Shown: piece after piece, positions 13,801-22,446 of the stretch
Position numbering within the stretch: position 1 is the first letter of the stretch
Layout: each line of letters opens with the position of its first letter
Assembly (NCBI GenBank): GCA_003454975.1
Contig: DMST01000446.1
Coordinates: forward strand, 16,816-80,815
Reading direction: 5' to 3'
DNA length: 64,000 nt
From: Cytophagales bacterium
GTDB lineage: Bacteria > Bacteroidota > Bacteroidia > Cytophagales > Cyclobacteriaceae
Notes under the pieces: generated by a model
Told to the model about the DNA's origin: nothing
Database searches by the model: none
Seen by the model: only the letters and a program-made list of their open reading frames with translations
Program-made: the position numbers and the translations under genes

Positions 13801-16251
13801 TTAGCTAATGCCTTTTGGGCTAAACTTTACACTACTGCTCAATACTATTTCTTTGAAATCAGCTGCAGCCTGTACGGTAAATCGATTAGCCATGTTCTTG
13901 CTTTGAATATTAACTGGCTGGCCGTCAATCTGGCATTCTTTTGGGCTAAAGGGTAATCCGTGGAAACTTATCTTGAAGTTCTTGTAAGAAGGGGTGAAGC
14001 CCATTGTTCCGTCTTGGGTAATCCTTACTTCAGATTCAGACCCTGAGAAGGTAAACTTTCGCTCATTATACTCCCCTTTTTGATATCCATACCCTTCACC
14101 GGCATCTTCATACACTACAGATTCAATTGTGTCTTCTGCATAATAGGCGCGCAGCCGCATCTCTTCTAGTTGTGAGATTTCTCCGGTGTGTTGCATAGCC
14201 GGATATAAGGGGAGGATAGCCCCAGCCTTTACAAAAAGTGGAATGAACTCTAGCTCGGCTTCAATCCATACTTCCTCTTTTTCGCAAGAAGCCAACTCGT
14301 CAGTCCAAAAGTTGTACCATTTGCCTTGAGGCATGTACATCCATCGGCCGTCTACATTGGGCTTAGAAATGGGGCATACTAGCAAGTGGTCGCCACAAAG
14401 GAATTCTTCCATGCGGAAGTAGGTCTCGTGGTCATCCTGGTCATACATATGCAAGGGCCGGAGCATTGGTGTTCCATTTTGCACGTACTGCCAGAATGCT
14501 GTGTAAATGTAGGGTAGTACCCGATAGCGGAATTCGATAACCCGCCGAATCACAGGGAGTGCCTCTTCGCCAAAGGACCAGGGCTCCTGATCTCCGTGAT
14601 CCCCTGAAGAGTGTACCCGATAGAAGGGATGGAACACGGCCATTTGGAGCCAGCGGATGAATAGCTCGGAGCTGGGAGATTCGATAAAACCTCCAATATC
14701 GGAGCCGGCAAAGCTGAATCCAGAAACGCTCAGGCGTTGGCACATGGTATTAGCAATGATCAAGTGTTCCCAGCTAGCTACGTTGTCCCCTGTCCAAACG
14801 GCTGCAAAGCGTTGCCCGCCCGAGAAAGTTGACCGGGTCAGTGTAAAGGGACGCTTGTCAGGATTGGAAAGTTTGACGCCGTCGTTTGTAGAGCGGCTCA
14901 TTTGCATGCCATATACATTGTGTGCCTTCCGGTGGCTGCCGGGATGCCCATCGTAGTCGTGCCGAACGTCTTTGGGGAATGTTCCTTCCTCAAACATCGC
15001 AGGTTCGTTCATGTCATTCCAGACACCAGCAATCCCCGATTCCATAAGGCCAGGAAATAGCCCCGCCCACCAATCCCGAACTTCGGGTTTAGTATAGTCC
15101 GGAAAGTTGCACATACCTGGCCACACACTACCGCGCAGTAGAGGCCCATCTGCCCGATGGCAGAAAAAATCATTCTCCAAGCCTTCTTTATAGACATCAT
15201 AATTGGAGTCGATCTTTACCCCTGGGTCTATGATAGTGACCGTGTGAAAGCCATCCTTCTTAAGGTCAGCTACCATCTTTTTGGGATTCGGGAAACGCTC
15301 TTTATCCCAAGTGAAGACACGATACCCATCCATGTAGTCAATATCCAGATGGAGTACGTCACAGGGTATTTCGCGCTTACGGAAGTCCGCAGCCAGCTCG
15401 CGTACCACTTTCTCAGGATAATAACTCCACTTACTCTGCTGATAGCCCAATGCCCATATTGGAGGCATTTCGGGGGTGCCCGTAAGTAGGGTGTATTGTT
15501 CACTGACAGCTTGCAGTTCTGGGCCATAAATGAAGTAGTACCTCATTTCCCCTCCCTGTGCCCAAAAACTATAAACGTTTTGGCGTTCCTTGCCAAAATC
15601 GAAAAAGGATTGGAAAGAGTTGTCTAGAAAAATGCCGTAACCTACCTCATGATGTAGTCCTAAAAAGAATGGGATGTTTTTATAGATAGGATCTGTATCG
15701 GCCCCAAAACCATACGTGTCCGATCCCCACATTTGTAGGCGACGTCCACGCAGATTTAACGCGCAGGGCTTGTCTCCCAGGCCATAGAAGTTTTCACCAC
15801 TTTGTAATCTCTTGGTACAAATGACAATGTTCCCACCCCGGGAGCGATGCTCCTCCCAGTGAAATCCCAGTTCATCCTCAAGAACGATGAAGTTGTTCTT
15901 GTCTCTAATAGCTGTACCCATGGTAACGCGGTTGATCACCACTACCAGCTTTTCGGTGGTTAGGAACATGTGACTGCTGTCCTCCCTTACTTCTACCAAG
16001 GTTGGCTTTCCGTCAAATGCAGGATCGAGGGCATAGGAGAAATCTTCCTCAAACATCCCATAGTTGGCATACCGAAACCGAATGATCGTATCGGTCACTA
16101 TGGAAACCTGCAGAATCGTCTCATCACCATGAAAATAGAAATCATTTCCATCTTGGCTCCAAGCTTGGATAGCTCCGGGGAAATGCTTGCCTTTTTTCGC
16201 GTCTTGAAAGTTCTGTATATAGTTGCCCTGAAAAGCAGTGTTTTCGTCCAT
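13801..16251 (-). CDS. Glycoside hydrolase family 31 alpha-glucosidase
   Basis: The 816-residue product releases glucose from the non-reducing end of alpha-glucans or maltodextrins by a retaining mechanism. The family signature GVWNDMNEPAMF (about residue 410) holds the nucleophile Asp, and RFAAVWTGDNVASWEHL (about 475-490) holds the acid/base Asp. An N-terminal beta-sandwich and DUF5110-like C-terminal beta domains complete the usual length. No signal peptide is seen, so it is probably cytosolic. It is divergent from a glycogen-synthase-like gene and a GH57 gene, which supports a role in glycogen or maltodextrin turnover. Substrate could also be xylosides, since GH31 is broad. Confidence 0.9.
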   Translation of the reverse strand: MDENTAFQGNYIQNFQDAKKGKHFPGAIQAWSQDGNDFYFHGDETILQVSIVTDTIIRFRYANYGMFEEDFSYALDPAFDGKPTLVEVREDSSHMFLTTEKLVVVINRVTMGTAIRDKNNFIVLEDELGFHWEEHRSRGGNIVICTKRLQSGENFYGLGDKPCALNLRGRRLQMWGSDTYGFGADTDPIYKNIPFFLGLHHEVGYGIFLDNSFQSFFDFGKERQNVYSFWAQGGEMRYYFIYGPELQAVSEQYTLLTGTPEMPPIWALGYQQSKWSYYPEKVVRELAADFRKREIPCDVLHLDIDYMDGYRVFTWDKERFPNPKKMVADLKKDGFHTVTIIDPGVKIDSNYDVYKEGLENDFFCHRADGPLLRGSVWPGMCNFPDYTKPEVRDWWAGLFPGLMESGIAGVWNDMNEPAMFEEGTFPKDVRHDYDGHPGSHRKAHNVYGMQMSRSTNDGVKLSNPDKRPFTLTRSTFSGGQRFAAVWTGDNVASWEHLIIANTMCQRLSVSGFSFAGSDIGGFIESPSSELFIRWLQMAVFHPFYRVHSSGDHGDQEPWSFGEEALPVIRRVIEFRYRVLPYIYTAFWQYVQNGTPMLRPLHMYDQDDHETYFRMEEFLCGDHLLVCPISKPNVDGRWMYMPQGKWYNFWTDELASCEKEEVWIEAELEFIPLFVKAGAILPLYPAMQHTGEISQLEEMRLRAYYAEDTIESVVYEDAGEGYGYQKGEYNERKFTFSGSESEVRITQDGTMGFTPSYKNFKISFHGLPFSPKECQIDGQPVNIQSKNMANRFTVQAAADFKEIVLSSSVKFSPKGIS

Positions 16252-16432
16252 AGTAGCCTAAAATTTTACACGGATTTCCCGGTTTTTACTGACTATTACA
16301 AGTGTACGGTTGGTAATGTTATCGGAAACGAGTGCAACTGGAATTTTGAAAGGGGGTCAGGATTCTAGGCCTTTTTTCTTCTATCTTTAAAAATACTCTA
16401 TTGTCAATTTACCACCCTAGGAACCCTTTTTC

Positions 16433-17755
16433 ATGGCCCAACCCAAGGTACTGATGTTAGGCTGGGAATTCCCTCCGTTGATAAACGGAGGACTCGGCAT
16501 AGCCTCGCACGGCATAGCTCAAGCATTGGCCCACCGCACGGCCCTTTCCCTTATTCTTCCCAAAGTGCATCCTGATTTTGCACTGGCAAATACCCAGTTG
16601 ATTGGTTTGAATCAATTGAACCTAAAGAAAACGGTGACGGCAGAATTACAGCGGGATTTTTTTAATAAGGTAGAGGAAGTATATCGTGTTTCGGTAGGCT
16701 TGGATCCCTATTATGTGGCACATGAGGATAAAAAGGATATTTCCATATTCAGTTATTCTGAAAAAGATAAGACTGAGTCTGAGGAGGAAATAGATCCGAA
16801 CCCCTTTCAGGTATCTGAGGATTTGTATGACCATCATGTGATTGACAAAGTTCGGTTCTACACTCGTCATGTACTCTCAATGGCTGAGGAGAAAGATTTT
16901 GATATTATACATGCCCATGATTGGATGACCTTTCCGGCAGCGCTGGAATTGAAACTTGCCACAGGTAAGCCTTTGGTACTTCATGTACATTCGTTGGATT
17001 ATGATCGTGGTGGGCCAGAGTTGAAAAATTGGATTTATTCCTTGGAGAAAGAGGTGCTGCAAGAAGCGGATAAAATTGTGGCGGTAAGTCATTATACCGC
17101 GAGCATTTTGCGGGAGCATTATGATGTGGCGGCGGATAAAATTCAGGCCGTATATAATGGTATTGAACCCAGAGAGGCTTATAAAAAGAAGAAAGGTTTT
17201 CCAGAGAAGTTAGTCCTGTTTTTAGGGCGGGTAACGGGTCAAAAAGGCCCAGAGATATTTTTGGAAGTAGCCGAGAAGGTTTATCGTCGTTACCCTGAGG
17301 TGCGGTTTGTGATGGCGGGTACGGGCGATAAATTAAAGCGCCTTATTGAGGCTGGTGCCTATACCGAGGTTGGCCACCGTTTTCATTTCACGGGATTTCT
17401 GGATAGGGAACAAGTGGCAGACCTGCTGGCCATGAGTGATGTGTATTGTATGCCTTCGGTTTCTGAACCCTTCGGCCTTTCGGCTTTGGAGGCAGCCCAA
17501 TTCAATATTCCTATGGTCCTTAGTAGTCAAAGCGGTGTGTCTGAGGTGATGCCCGGAGCACTCACTGCTGATCATTGGGATACTGATGAGATGTCAGAGC
17601 AGATCATCGATATTCTAACCAATGAGAGTATGGGTAGGTTGTTAGTAGAACAAAACAAGGAGGCCTTGGAAGGGCTTACTTGGGACAGAGCTGGTGAGCA
17701 GTTACTAAAGCTATATGAGAATATATTGGAGGAGCCTTCTCTCAAAGAAGTCTAG
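16433..17755 (+). CDS. Glycogen/starch synthase-like glycosyltransferase
   Basis: The 440-residue GT-B enzyme starts with KVLMLGWEFPPLINGGLG, the glycine-rich donor-binding loop of bacterial and archaeal glycogen synthases, has FLGRVTGQKGPEIFLEVAEK at the start of the nucleotide-sugar domain, and ends with PSVSEPFGLSALEAAQFN, the E-x7-E motif of retaining transferases. It probably adds glucose from ADP- or UDP-glucose to alpha-1,4-glucan. It is followed after 45 bases by a GH57 enzyme, an arrangement known from Bacteroidota, and is divergent from GH31. GT4-type transferases for other glycans cannot be excluded from motifs alone. Confidence 0.82.
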   Translation: MAQPKVLMLGWEFPPLINGGLGIASHGIAQALAHRTALSLILPKVHPDFALANTQLIGLNQLNLKKTVTAELQRDFFNKVEEVYRVSVGLDPYYVAHEDKKDISIFSYSEKDKTESEEEIDPNPFQVSEDLYDHHVIDKVRFYTRHVLSMAEEKDFDIIHAHDWMTFPAALELKLATGKPLVLHVHSLDYDRGGPELKNWIYSLEKEVLQEADKIVAVSHYTASILREHYDVAADKIQAVYNGIEPREAYKKKKGFPEKLVLFLGRVTGQKGPEIFLEVAEKVYRRYPEVRFVMAGTGDKLKRLIEAGAYTEVGHRFHFTGFLDREQVADLLAMSDVYCMPSVSEPFGLSALEAAQFNIPMVLSSQSGVSEVMPGALTADHWDTDEMSEQIIDILTNESMGRLLVEQNKEALEGLTWDRAGEQLLKLYENILEEPSLKEV

Positions 17756-17800
17756 TCATATCGGTCCCTGTCTTTTATCTTATTGACCAAAAGGAAATTT

Positions 17801-18970
17801 ATGCCTGCTATTTGCTTCTACTTTCAGGTACACCAACCGTATCGGTTACGGAAGTATACTTTCTTTGATCTGGGACATGATCATACGTACGAGGACAGTG
17901 GGCTAAACGAGGAGATCCTAAATCGGGTAACGGAAAACTGTTACCTCCCTGCTAATGCCCTTATCAGTAGGTTAATTGATGCTACGGATGGTAAGGTAAA
18001 AGTATCCTACTCTTTGTCTGGAGTGGTTATGGATCAGATGAATGAGTGGAGGCCAGATGCATTAGCGTCATTTGCTCGACTATCAGACTATAAATCGGTA
18101 GAGTTTCTTGGGGAAACCTATTACCACTCATTGGCTGCTTTATATGATTGGGATGAGTTTCATCGCCAGCGCCAATTACATCAGTCTACACTCAGGAAAT
18201 ATTTGAACCGAGAGGCCAGTGTATTTCGGAATACTGAATTGATATACTCTAATGAGATTGCGCAGGCTATAGCGCCCTTTTATCAAGGAATATTGGGAGA
18301 GGGGGTAGATTGGTATATGGAGGGGCATCATCCTAACCATGTATTCCGAGTGCCTAAAGGGAAGGGTTTGGGTTTATTATTAAGAAATCATCGGGTGTCT
18401 GATGAGATTTCCTTTCGTTTTCCAGAGATAGGTCTCAACGCTGATGAGTTTTTGGATAGGATTGAGGCCTTGCCTGGCGAGATTATCAACCTATTTCTGG
18501 ACTATGAAACGTTTGGCGAACACATAAAGGCCGATATTGGCATTTTAGATTTTCTGGAGGAAATCTTCAAAAAGGCTGTAGAGCGGAAGATAAAGTTTAG
18601 GAAACCTACTAAGGCAATAGAGAAGGCAGCCTCACCTGAGAAACTCAGCATACCTTCCTTGACCTCTTGGGCAGATACTGAGCGGGATACCTCCGCTTGG
18701 CGAGGAAATGAAATGCAACGTCTGGCCCTCAAAAAAGTGTATGAGTTAGGGCCTTCTGTGAGGAAGAATAATACTCCCATGGTTTGGGAACAGTGGGGTA
18801 GACTTCAGACTTCGGACCACTATTATTATATGAGTACCAAGGGTAAGGCTGATGGCGAAGTGCATGAGTACTTCAATCCATTTAATACGCCCTACGATGC
18901 CTATATCCACTTTATGAACGTATTATCTGATTTCGAGCTGCGCATCAAAGGGCATACTACAGAGGTCTAA
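17801..18970 (+). CDS. Glycoside hydrolase family 57 alpha-amylase-like protein
   Basis: The 389-residue product opens with ICFYFQVHQPYRLRKY, the His-Gln-Pro motif of GH57. VEFLGETYYHSL is the second conserved block, LIYSNEIAQAI places the nucleophile Glu, and LFLDYETFGEH carries the acid/base Asp. Members hydrolyse or transfer alpha-1,4/1,6-glucan. The ATG at 17801 is chosen over an upstream TTG (17783) because the family begins at this point. It is cotranscribed with the glycosyltransferase and its stop overlaps the convergent gene by 4 bases. The pair probably acts on intracellular glycogen. Confidence 0.87.
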   Translation: MPAICFYFQVHQPYRLRKYTFFDLGHDHTYEDSGLNEEILNRVTENCYLPANALISRLIDATDGKVKVSYSLSGVVMDQMNEWRPDALASFARLSDYKSVEFLGETYYHSLAALYDWDEFHRQRQLHQSTLRKYLNREASVFRNTELIYSNEIAQAIAPFYQGILGEGVDWYMEGHHPNHVFRVPKGKGLGLLLRNHRVSDEISFRFPEIGLNADEFLDRIEALPGEIINLFLDYETFGEHIKADIGILDFLEEIFKKAVERKIKFRKPTKAIEKAASPEKLSIPSLTSWADTERDTSAWRGNEMQRLALKKVYELGPSVRKNNTPMVWEQWGRLQTSDHYYYMSTKGKADGEVHEYFNPFNTPYDAYIHFMNVLSDFELRIKGHTTEV

Positions 18971-20184
18971 AACTGCCATGATATCCCTAGTTGAGTATGG
19001 AAGCTGTTGGTGTTGATGGGGGTGGCACGCAGAATATTGGGATCAAATTCTGGGGTAGGCCAGGGTAATTCTACAGGGGCCACGACTTTCCCTTGGCCTC
19101 GTGCCCATACGGCAAACTTATGTCCCAATCGGTAATCCACTTTGAGCCCAAACATTGCTCCCAGCAAATGATTTGTCAGGTTGATTTCTCCAGCACTACC
19201 AATAAAACTGTAGCTAAGCATCCGGTAGAGTGCCCCTGCCTCTGGGGCAACCCTGAATTTTGAAGTGCCGAACCTATCAAATTTGATTATAGGCATAGAT
19301 ATGTACCCTGCTGCATCTAGGTATTGGACGAGGGGTTCATCCGGCTCCGGATTGGTGGTAGCGGCTACTACGGAAGCTTCTGCTCCCAGGTGGAAGGGTA
19401 GTGAAAATAGCGTGGTTTCCGCTCCTACTACTGTTTCAATGTAGGGGGCTGAAGAAATGGGTGCTTGTTGCATGAAAGCCACCCCTGATCCGATGTAGGC
19501 CTGGCCTTTGGGCTGGTAAAATACTTTGCCCATCATGGGAGATTCCTCTACCCATTCTACAAACCGTAGGTAGGGCAGGTTAGTAGTGTCTATACCGTCC
19601 TGAAATACTTGTCTTCGGCTTAGGCGGTAGTCCTTATAGAACGAGGAGCCAGACTGTCTCATGAGAAACATGAGGTCAGGGGACCCACCGGTTTCCATGA
19701 ATACCTGAACTAAATAAGAGCCACCACCGATTCCCGCACCTAGTACAGCAGTAATGGGCAGCACTCCAAAGGGAAGGCCTAGTAGCGCTCCTGTAACGGC
19801 GCCAGAAATGATGTAGGCCCCAGCACCCCGGGCGGTAGAGTATACAAACAAGTCATTGATTCTGGCAACCTCTCCATAAGGGATAAATTCGTAATGTTCT
19901 TCCCATTTGCGCGGGTCGAATAGCTGGGTGCTTTTCCAAAAGTGGAAGCCTACACCCTTTTCATCGTAGAGAAGTTGACCATCGAATGTACGGCCATCTT
20001 GCGTTTGCAGCTTCAGCCAAGGGTTCTGTTGTGACCAAGCCTTGCGAAAGATCTTCCATTGGGCTTCAGAAAAACCGTCTGGTACTGGCCGGTATAGGTC
20101 GCGCTTATTTTGTGCATGACTGGGTATTGCCAAGCAGGCTGTCAGCAGAAAAATGAGTGCAAGAAGGGTGCGAGAAGAATGCAT
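18967..20184 (-). CDS. Secreted or outer-membrane protein of unknown function
   Basis: The 405-residue product has a clear signal peptide from the ATG at 20184 (MHSSRTLLALIFLLTACLA, cleavage near Ser-His-Ala-Gln). A Gly-rich hydrophobic stretch follows at about 150-175 of the mature part (GAVTGALLGLPFGVLPITAV), resembling glycine-zipper membrane segments. The C-terminal half has alternating hydrophobic and polar residues and ends in Phe (GISWQF), which fits an outer-membrane beta-barrel. No named family is recognised. It is followed by no other gene in its direction except the convergent GH57. Confidence 0.65.
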   Translation of the reverse strand: MHSSRTLLALIFLLTACLAIPSHAQNKRDLYRPVPDGFSEAQWKIFRKAWSQQNPWLKLQTQDGRTFDGQLLYDEKGVGFHFWKSTQLFDPRKWEEHYEFIPYGEVARINDLFVYSTARGAGAYIISGAVTGALLGLPFGVLPITAVLGAGIGGGSYLVQVFMETGGSPDLMFLMRQSGSSFYKDYRLSRRQVFQDGIDTTNLPYLRFVEWVEESPMMGKVFYQPKGQAYIGSGVAFMQQAPISSAPYIETVVGAETTLFSLPFHLGAEASVVAATTNPEPDEPLVQYLDAAGYISMPIIKFDRFGTSKFRVAPEAGALYRMLSYSFIGSAGEINLTNHLLGAMFGLKVDYRLGHKFAVWARGQGKVVAPVELPWPTPEFDPNILRATPINTNSFHTQLGISWQF

Positions 20185-20263
20185 AGCGAAAGGTAAATAC
20201 AGGGATAGCCTGAAACAAGCCAATTCCCTCTATCAGACCCGGTAGGGTAGCGAATGGGTTGCT

Positions 20264-21130
20264 TTAAAAAAGGACCATGCTGAGGATACCTACCACCATG
20301 AGGACTTTGCAATAGGTACTGAGCCAGCGAAATTTGGCTTTTGTGTCTGCCCAGTACAACTTGTACAGCAAGAAAGACATGGGTACGATGAGGGCAACGA
20401 AATACCCAATGAGAACTTGGTCCTGAAGAATGACTCCCTGTGCGATGAGGGTGGCCTGGAATCCTATGACGTATACGAACAGGAACCATTTGGTACGGGC
20501 AATGCCCCAAATGATGGGCAAAGTTCGGCAGCCGTAATGCATATCGCCCCGTAAGTCTTCCATGTCCTTGACAATTTCGCGAATAAAATTGATGGAGAAT
20601 GCGAAGCCTGCAAAGGTGAAAATGAGTCGCTCCTGCTCTTGGTAAAGTAAGGCAATGATGGCAATGGCAGCGCCGGTTAGGAATGAAATCAACAGATTGC
20701 CTACAACAGGAAGTCTTTTGAGCTGGTTGGAATACCACCACAAGGAGAAGGCCGTAAAAAAGTTGATGATGCCAATAGGCCACCAGAGCATCCAGCCTAA
20801 AAACACGCCCGTGAAGGAAAAAGAGGTGTGTAACACCATGGCCCACCGTCTTTTGAAGGTCTTGCCGATAACGACCTGATCTGGCCGATTGATAAAGTCG
20901 ATCTTGATGTCGTAGTAATCATTGATGATGTATCCGGCGGCGGCAATCAGAAAGGTGCCAATGGCCATTACCAATAGCCTAGGGTCACTAAGAAACTGCC
21001 AAAATTCTTCCGTATTGCCTACTAGAAATATGGCCGTTAGGTACTGAGCCCCGATTAATATGAGCAGATTGGGCAGCCGAATGAGTCTGAAAAAGCTCGG
21101 CCAGGAAAAGGAAGGCTCCTGTGTACTCAT
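20264..21130 (-). CDS. UbiA-family prenyltransferase
   Basis: The 288-residue product is a multi-spanning membrane enzyme with about eight helices. The first Asp-rich motif NDYYDIKIDFINRPD (residues 70-84) fits NDxxDxxxD, and the second is REIVKDMEDLRGD (about 180-192); together they bind Mg2+ and prenyl diphosphate. Bacteroidota enzymes of this type are often annotated as geranylgeranylglycerol-phosphate geranylgeranyltransferase, but MenA-, UbiA- and heme-O-type roles cannot be separated here. No menaquinone or heme genes flank it. Confidence 0.88.
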   Translation of the reverse strand: MSTQEPSFSWPSFFRLIRLPNLLILIGAQYLTAIFLVGNTEEFWQFLSDPRLLVMAIGTFLIAAAGYIINDYYDIKIDFINRPDQVVIGKTFKRRWAMVLHTSFSFTGVFLGWMLWWPIGIINFFTAFSLWWYSNQLKRLPVVGNLLISFLTGAAIAIIALLYQEQERLIFTFAGFAFSINFIREIVKDMEDLRGDMHYGCRTLPIIWGIARTKWFLFVYVIGFQATLIAQGVILQDQVLIGYFVALIVPMSFLLYKLYWADTKAKFRWLSTYCKVLMVVGILSMVLF

Positions 21131-21248
21131 ATGTAGGTAAGCCCGGGGGTTATGGGTTCAATTGATTAAACGCGAAGGTACACCAAGGGTGTTACTATGG
21201 TTTCCTTTTAAAAGGAGAAAAGGAGCTAACTAGTTTAAAAAGAAGGCT

Positions 21249-21584
21249 TTATTTTTTGTCCTGTAGGTAAAGAACTATGTGGCCATACCGTTTCGCATGC
21301 AGAGTGACGTAATAACCGCCATTGCCAGACTTTCTTGCGGCCCAGTCCGGGTTGTCCACAATGTCTACAAATTCCAGATTGTCAGTTTCAGGATTGACAC
21401 GGTGCGCAAAATAGAGCACATCCTTAATCCGATAATTCCACTCTATATTGAGTGAGATGATTTTTGCGTTGCTTCCTGGAGAGATCGGTGAGTTGAGTTC
21501 CCAAATCCATTTGTTAGCCGCTTCCATCACACGTGTATCACCGCCAGTGGTATCTAACAATATGTAAATTGGAAATAAATCCAT
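21249..21584 (-). CDS. Small VWA-like protein
   Basis: The 111-residue product begins FPIYILLDTTGGD, which resembles the first strand and metal-site loop (PIYLLLDTSGSM) of VWA proteins of the TerY kind, but Ser of the DxSxS motif is replaced and the chain is about half the normal domain. The remainder is beta-rich with the segment VDIVDNPDWAARKSGNGGYY. It may be a divergent short domain or a degenerate remnant. It sits 58 bases downstream of the DUF2520 gene on the same strand. Confidence 0.5.
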   Translation of the reverse strand: MDLFPIYILLDTTGGDTRVMEAANKWIWELNSPISPGSNAKIISLNIEWNYRIKDVLYFAHRVNPETDNLEFVDIVDNPDWAARKSGNGGYYVTLHAKRYGHIVLYLQDKK

Positions 21585-21641
21585 GGAGAAATCGAGAAGT
21601 AGAGTAAGTGATAGTTAACGATAAAACACTATAAAGTACCA

Positions 21642-22430
21642 TTAAGGGGTGTACATATCCAAAATATGTTGGCTAAGTTTCTGATAAATCTCTGCCAGCC
21701 GGGGAGCCTTGTCCAGGAATTGCATGTGCTTCTCCAGGGTTTCTACATCACCTCTTACTGCAGGTCCTGTTTGGGCATTTTCTGGTCCTATTTCTAAACT
21801 TTTGCTCAATGTTTCCGCAATCAGGGGTTTCAAAAGTTCGAAGTCCAGGCTCTCGTTCCGCATGATTTGCTGGGAAATGGTAAGCAAATGGTTGGTGAAA
21901 TTGCAAGCAAAAACGGCTGAGACATGAAGTTTGGTCCGGTTGGCTGAGGACATGGTTGTCACTTGCTTAGACAAGGTCTTGCCCAACTCCAGCAATAAGC
22001 GTTCGTCCTCCTTGTGCTCTGCTTCCACCAAAAGGGGCACATGCTGAAAGTCTACTTTACGGTCCTTGCTGAATGTTTGTAGTGGATAAAATACCCCTTT
22101 ACGGCTGGTAGATGCATAGCCTAGAGCTGACAATGGTTTGCTACCTGAGGTGTGTACAAGGAGAGTATTGTTGCCAATAATGGCTTCGCCTGTGGCATAG
22201 GGGATGACATCATCTTTGACCGCCATGATGACCACATGGGGCTGCACTCCGGTGAAATCAGGCTCTGAAAGTAGTTGCGCTTCGTACAATCGCTTTTGCA
22301 GTGCGCGTGCATTTTTAGCAGTAGGGCTGTATACTCCTACTAAATGGTGTCCTGCATTTTCCAGTGCTGGCCCTAGGTGCCATGCCACATTGCCAGAGCC
22401 AATTAAGCCTATCCGGAGTCGTTTCGCCAT
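21642..22430 (-). CDS. DUF2520 Rossmann-fold protein
   Basis: The 262-residue product starts with LRIGLIGSGNVAWHLGPALE, a Gly-rich NAD(P)-binding loop, and continues with VIMAVKDDVIPYAT and a block GVFYPLQTFSKDRKVDF. The C-terminal helical half (about 150-255) is the DUF2520 domain. Members resemble F420-dependent NADP oxidoreductases, ketopantoate reductase and pyrroline-5-carboxylate reductase, but the substrate is unknown. It follows the PAS histidine kinase by 16 bases and is probably cotranscribed. Confidence 0.85.
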   Translation of the reverse strand: MAKRLRIGLIGSGNVAWHLGPALENAGHHLVGVYSPTAKNARALQKRLYEAQLLSEPDFTGVQPHVVIMAVKDDVIPYATGEAIIGNNTLLVHTSGSKPLSALGYASTSRKGVFYPLQTFSKDRKVDFQHVPLLVEAEHKEDERLLLELGKTLSKQVTTMSSANRTKLHVSAVFACNFTNHLLTISQQIMRNESLDFELLKPLIAETLSKSLEIGPENAQTGPAVRGDVETLEKHMQFLDKAPRLAEIYQKLSQHILDMYTP

Positions 22431-22446
22431 GCCAACAAGATAGGCA

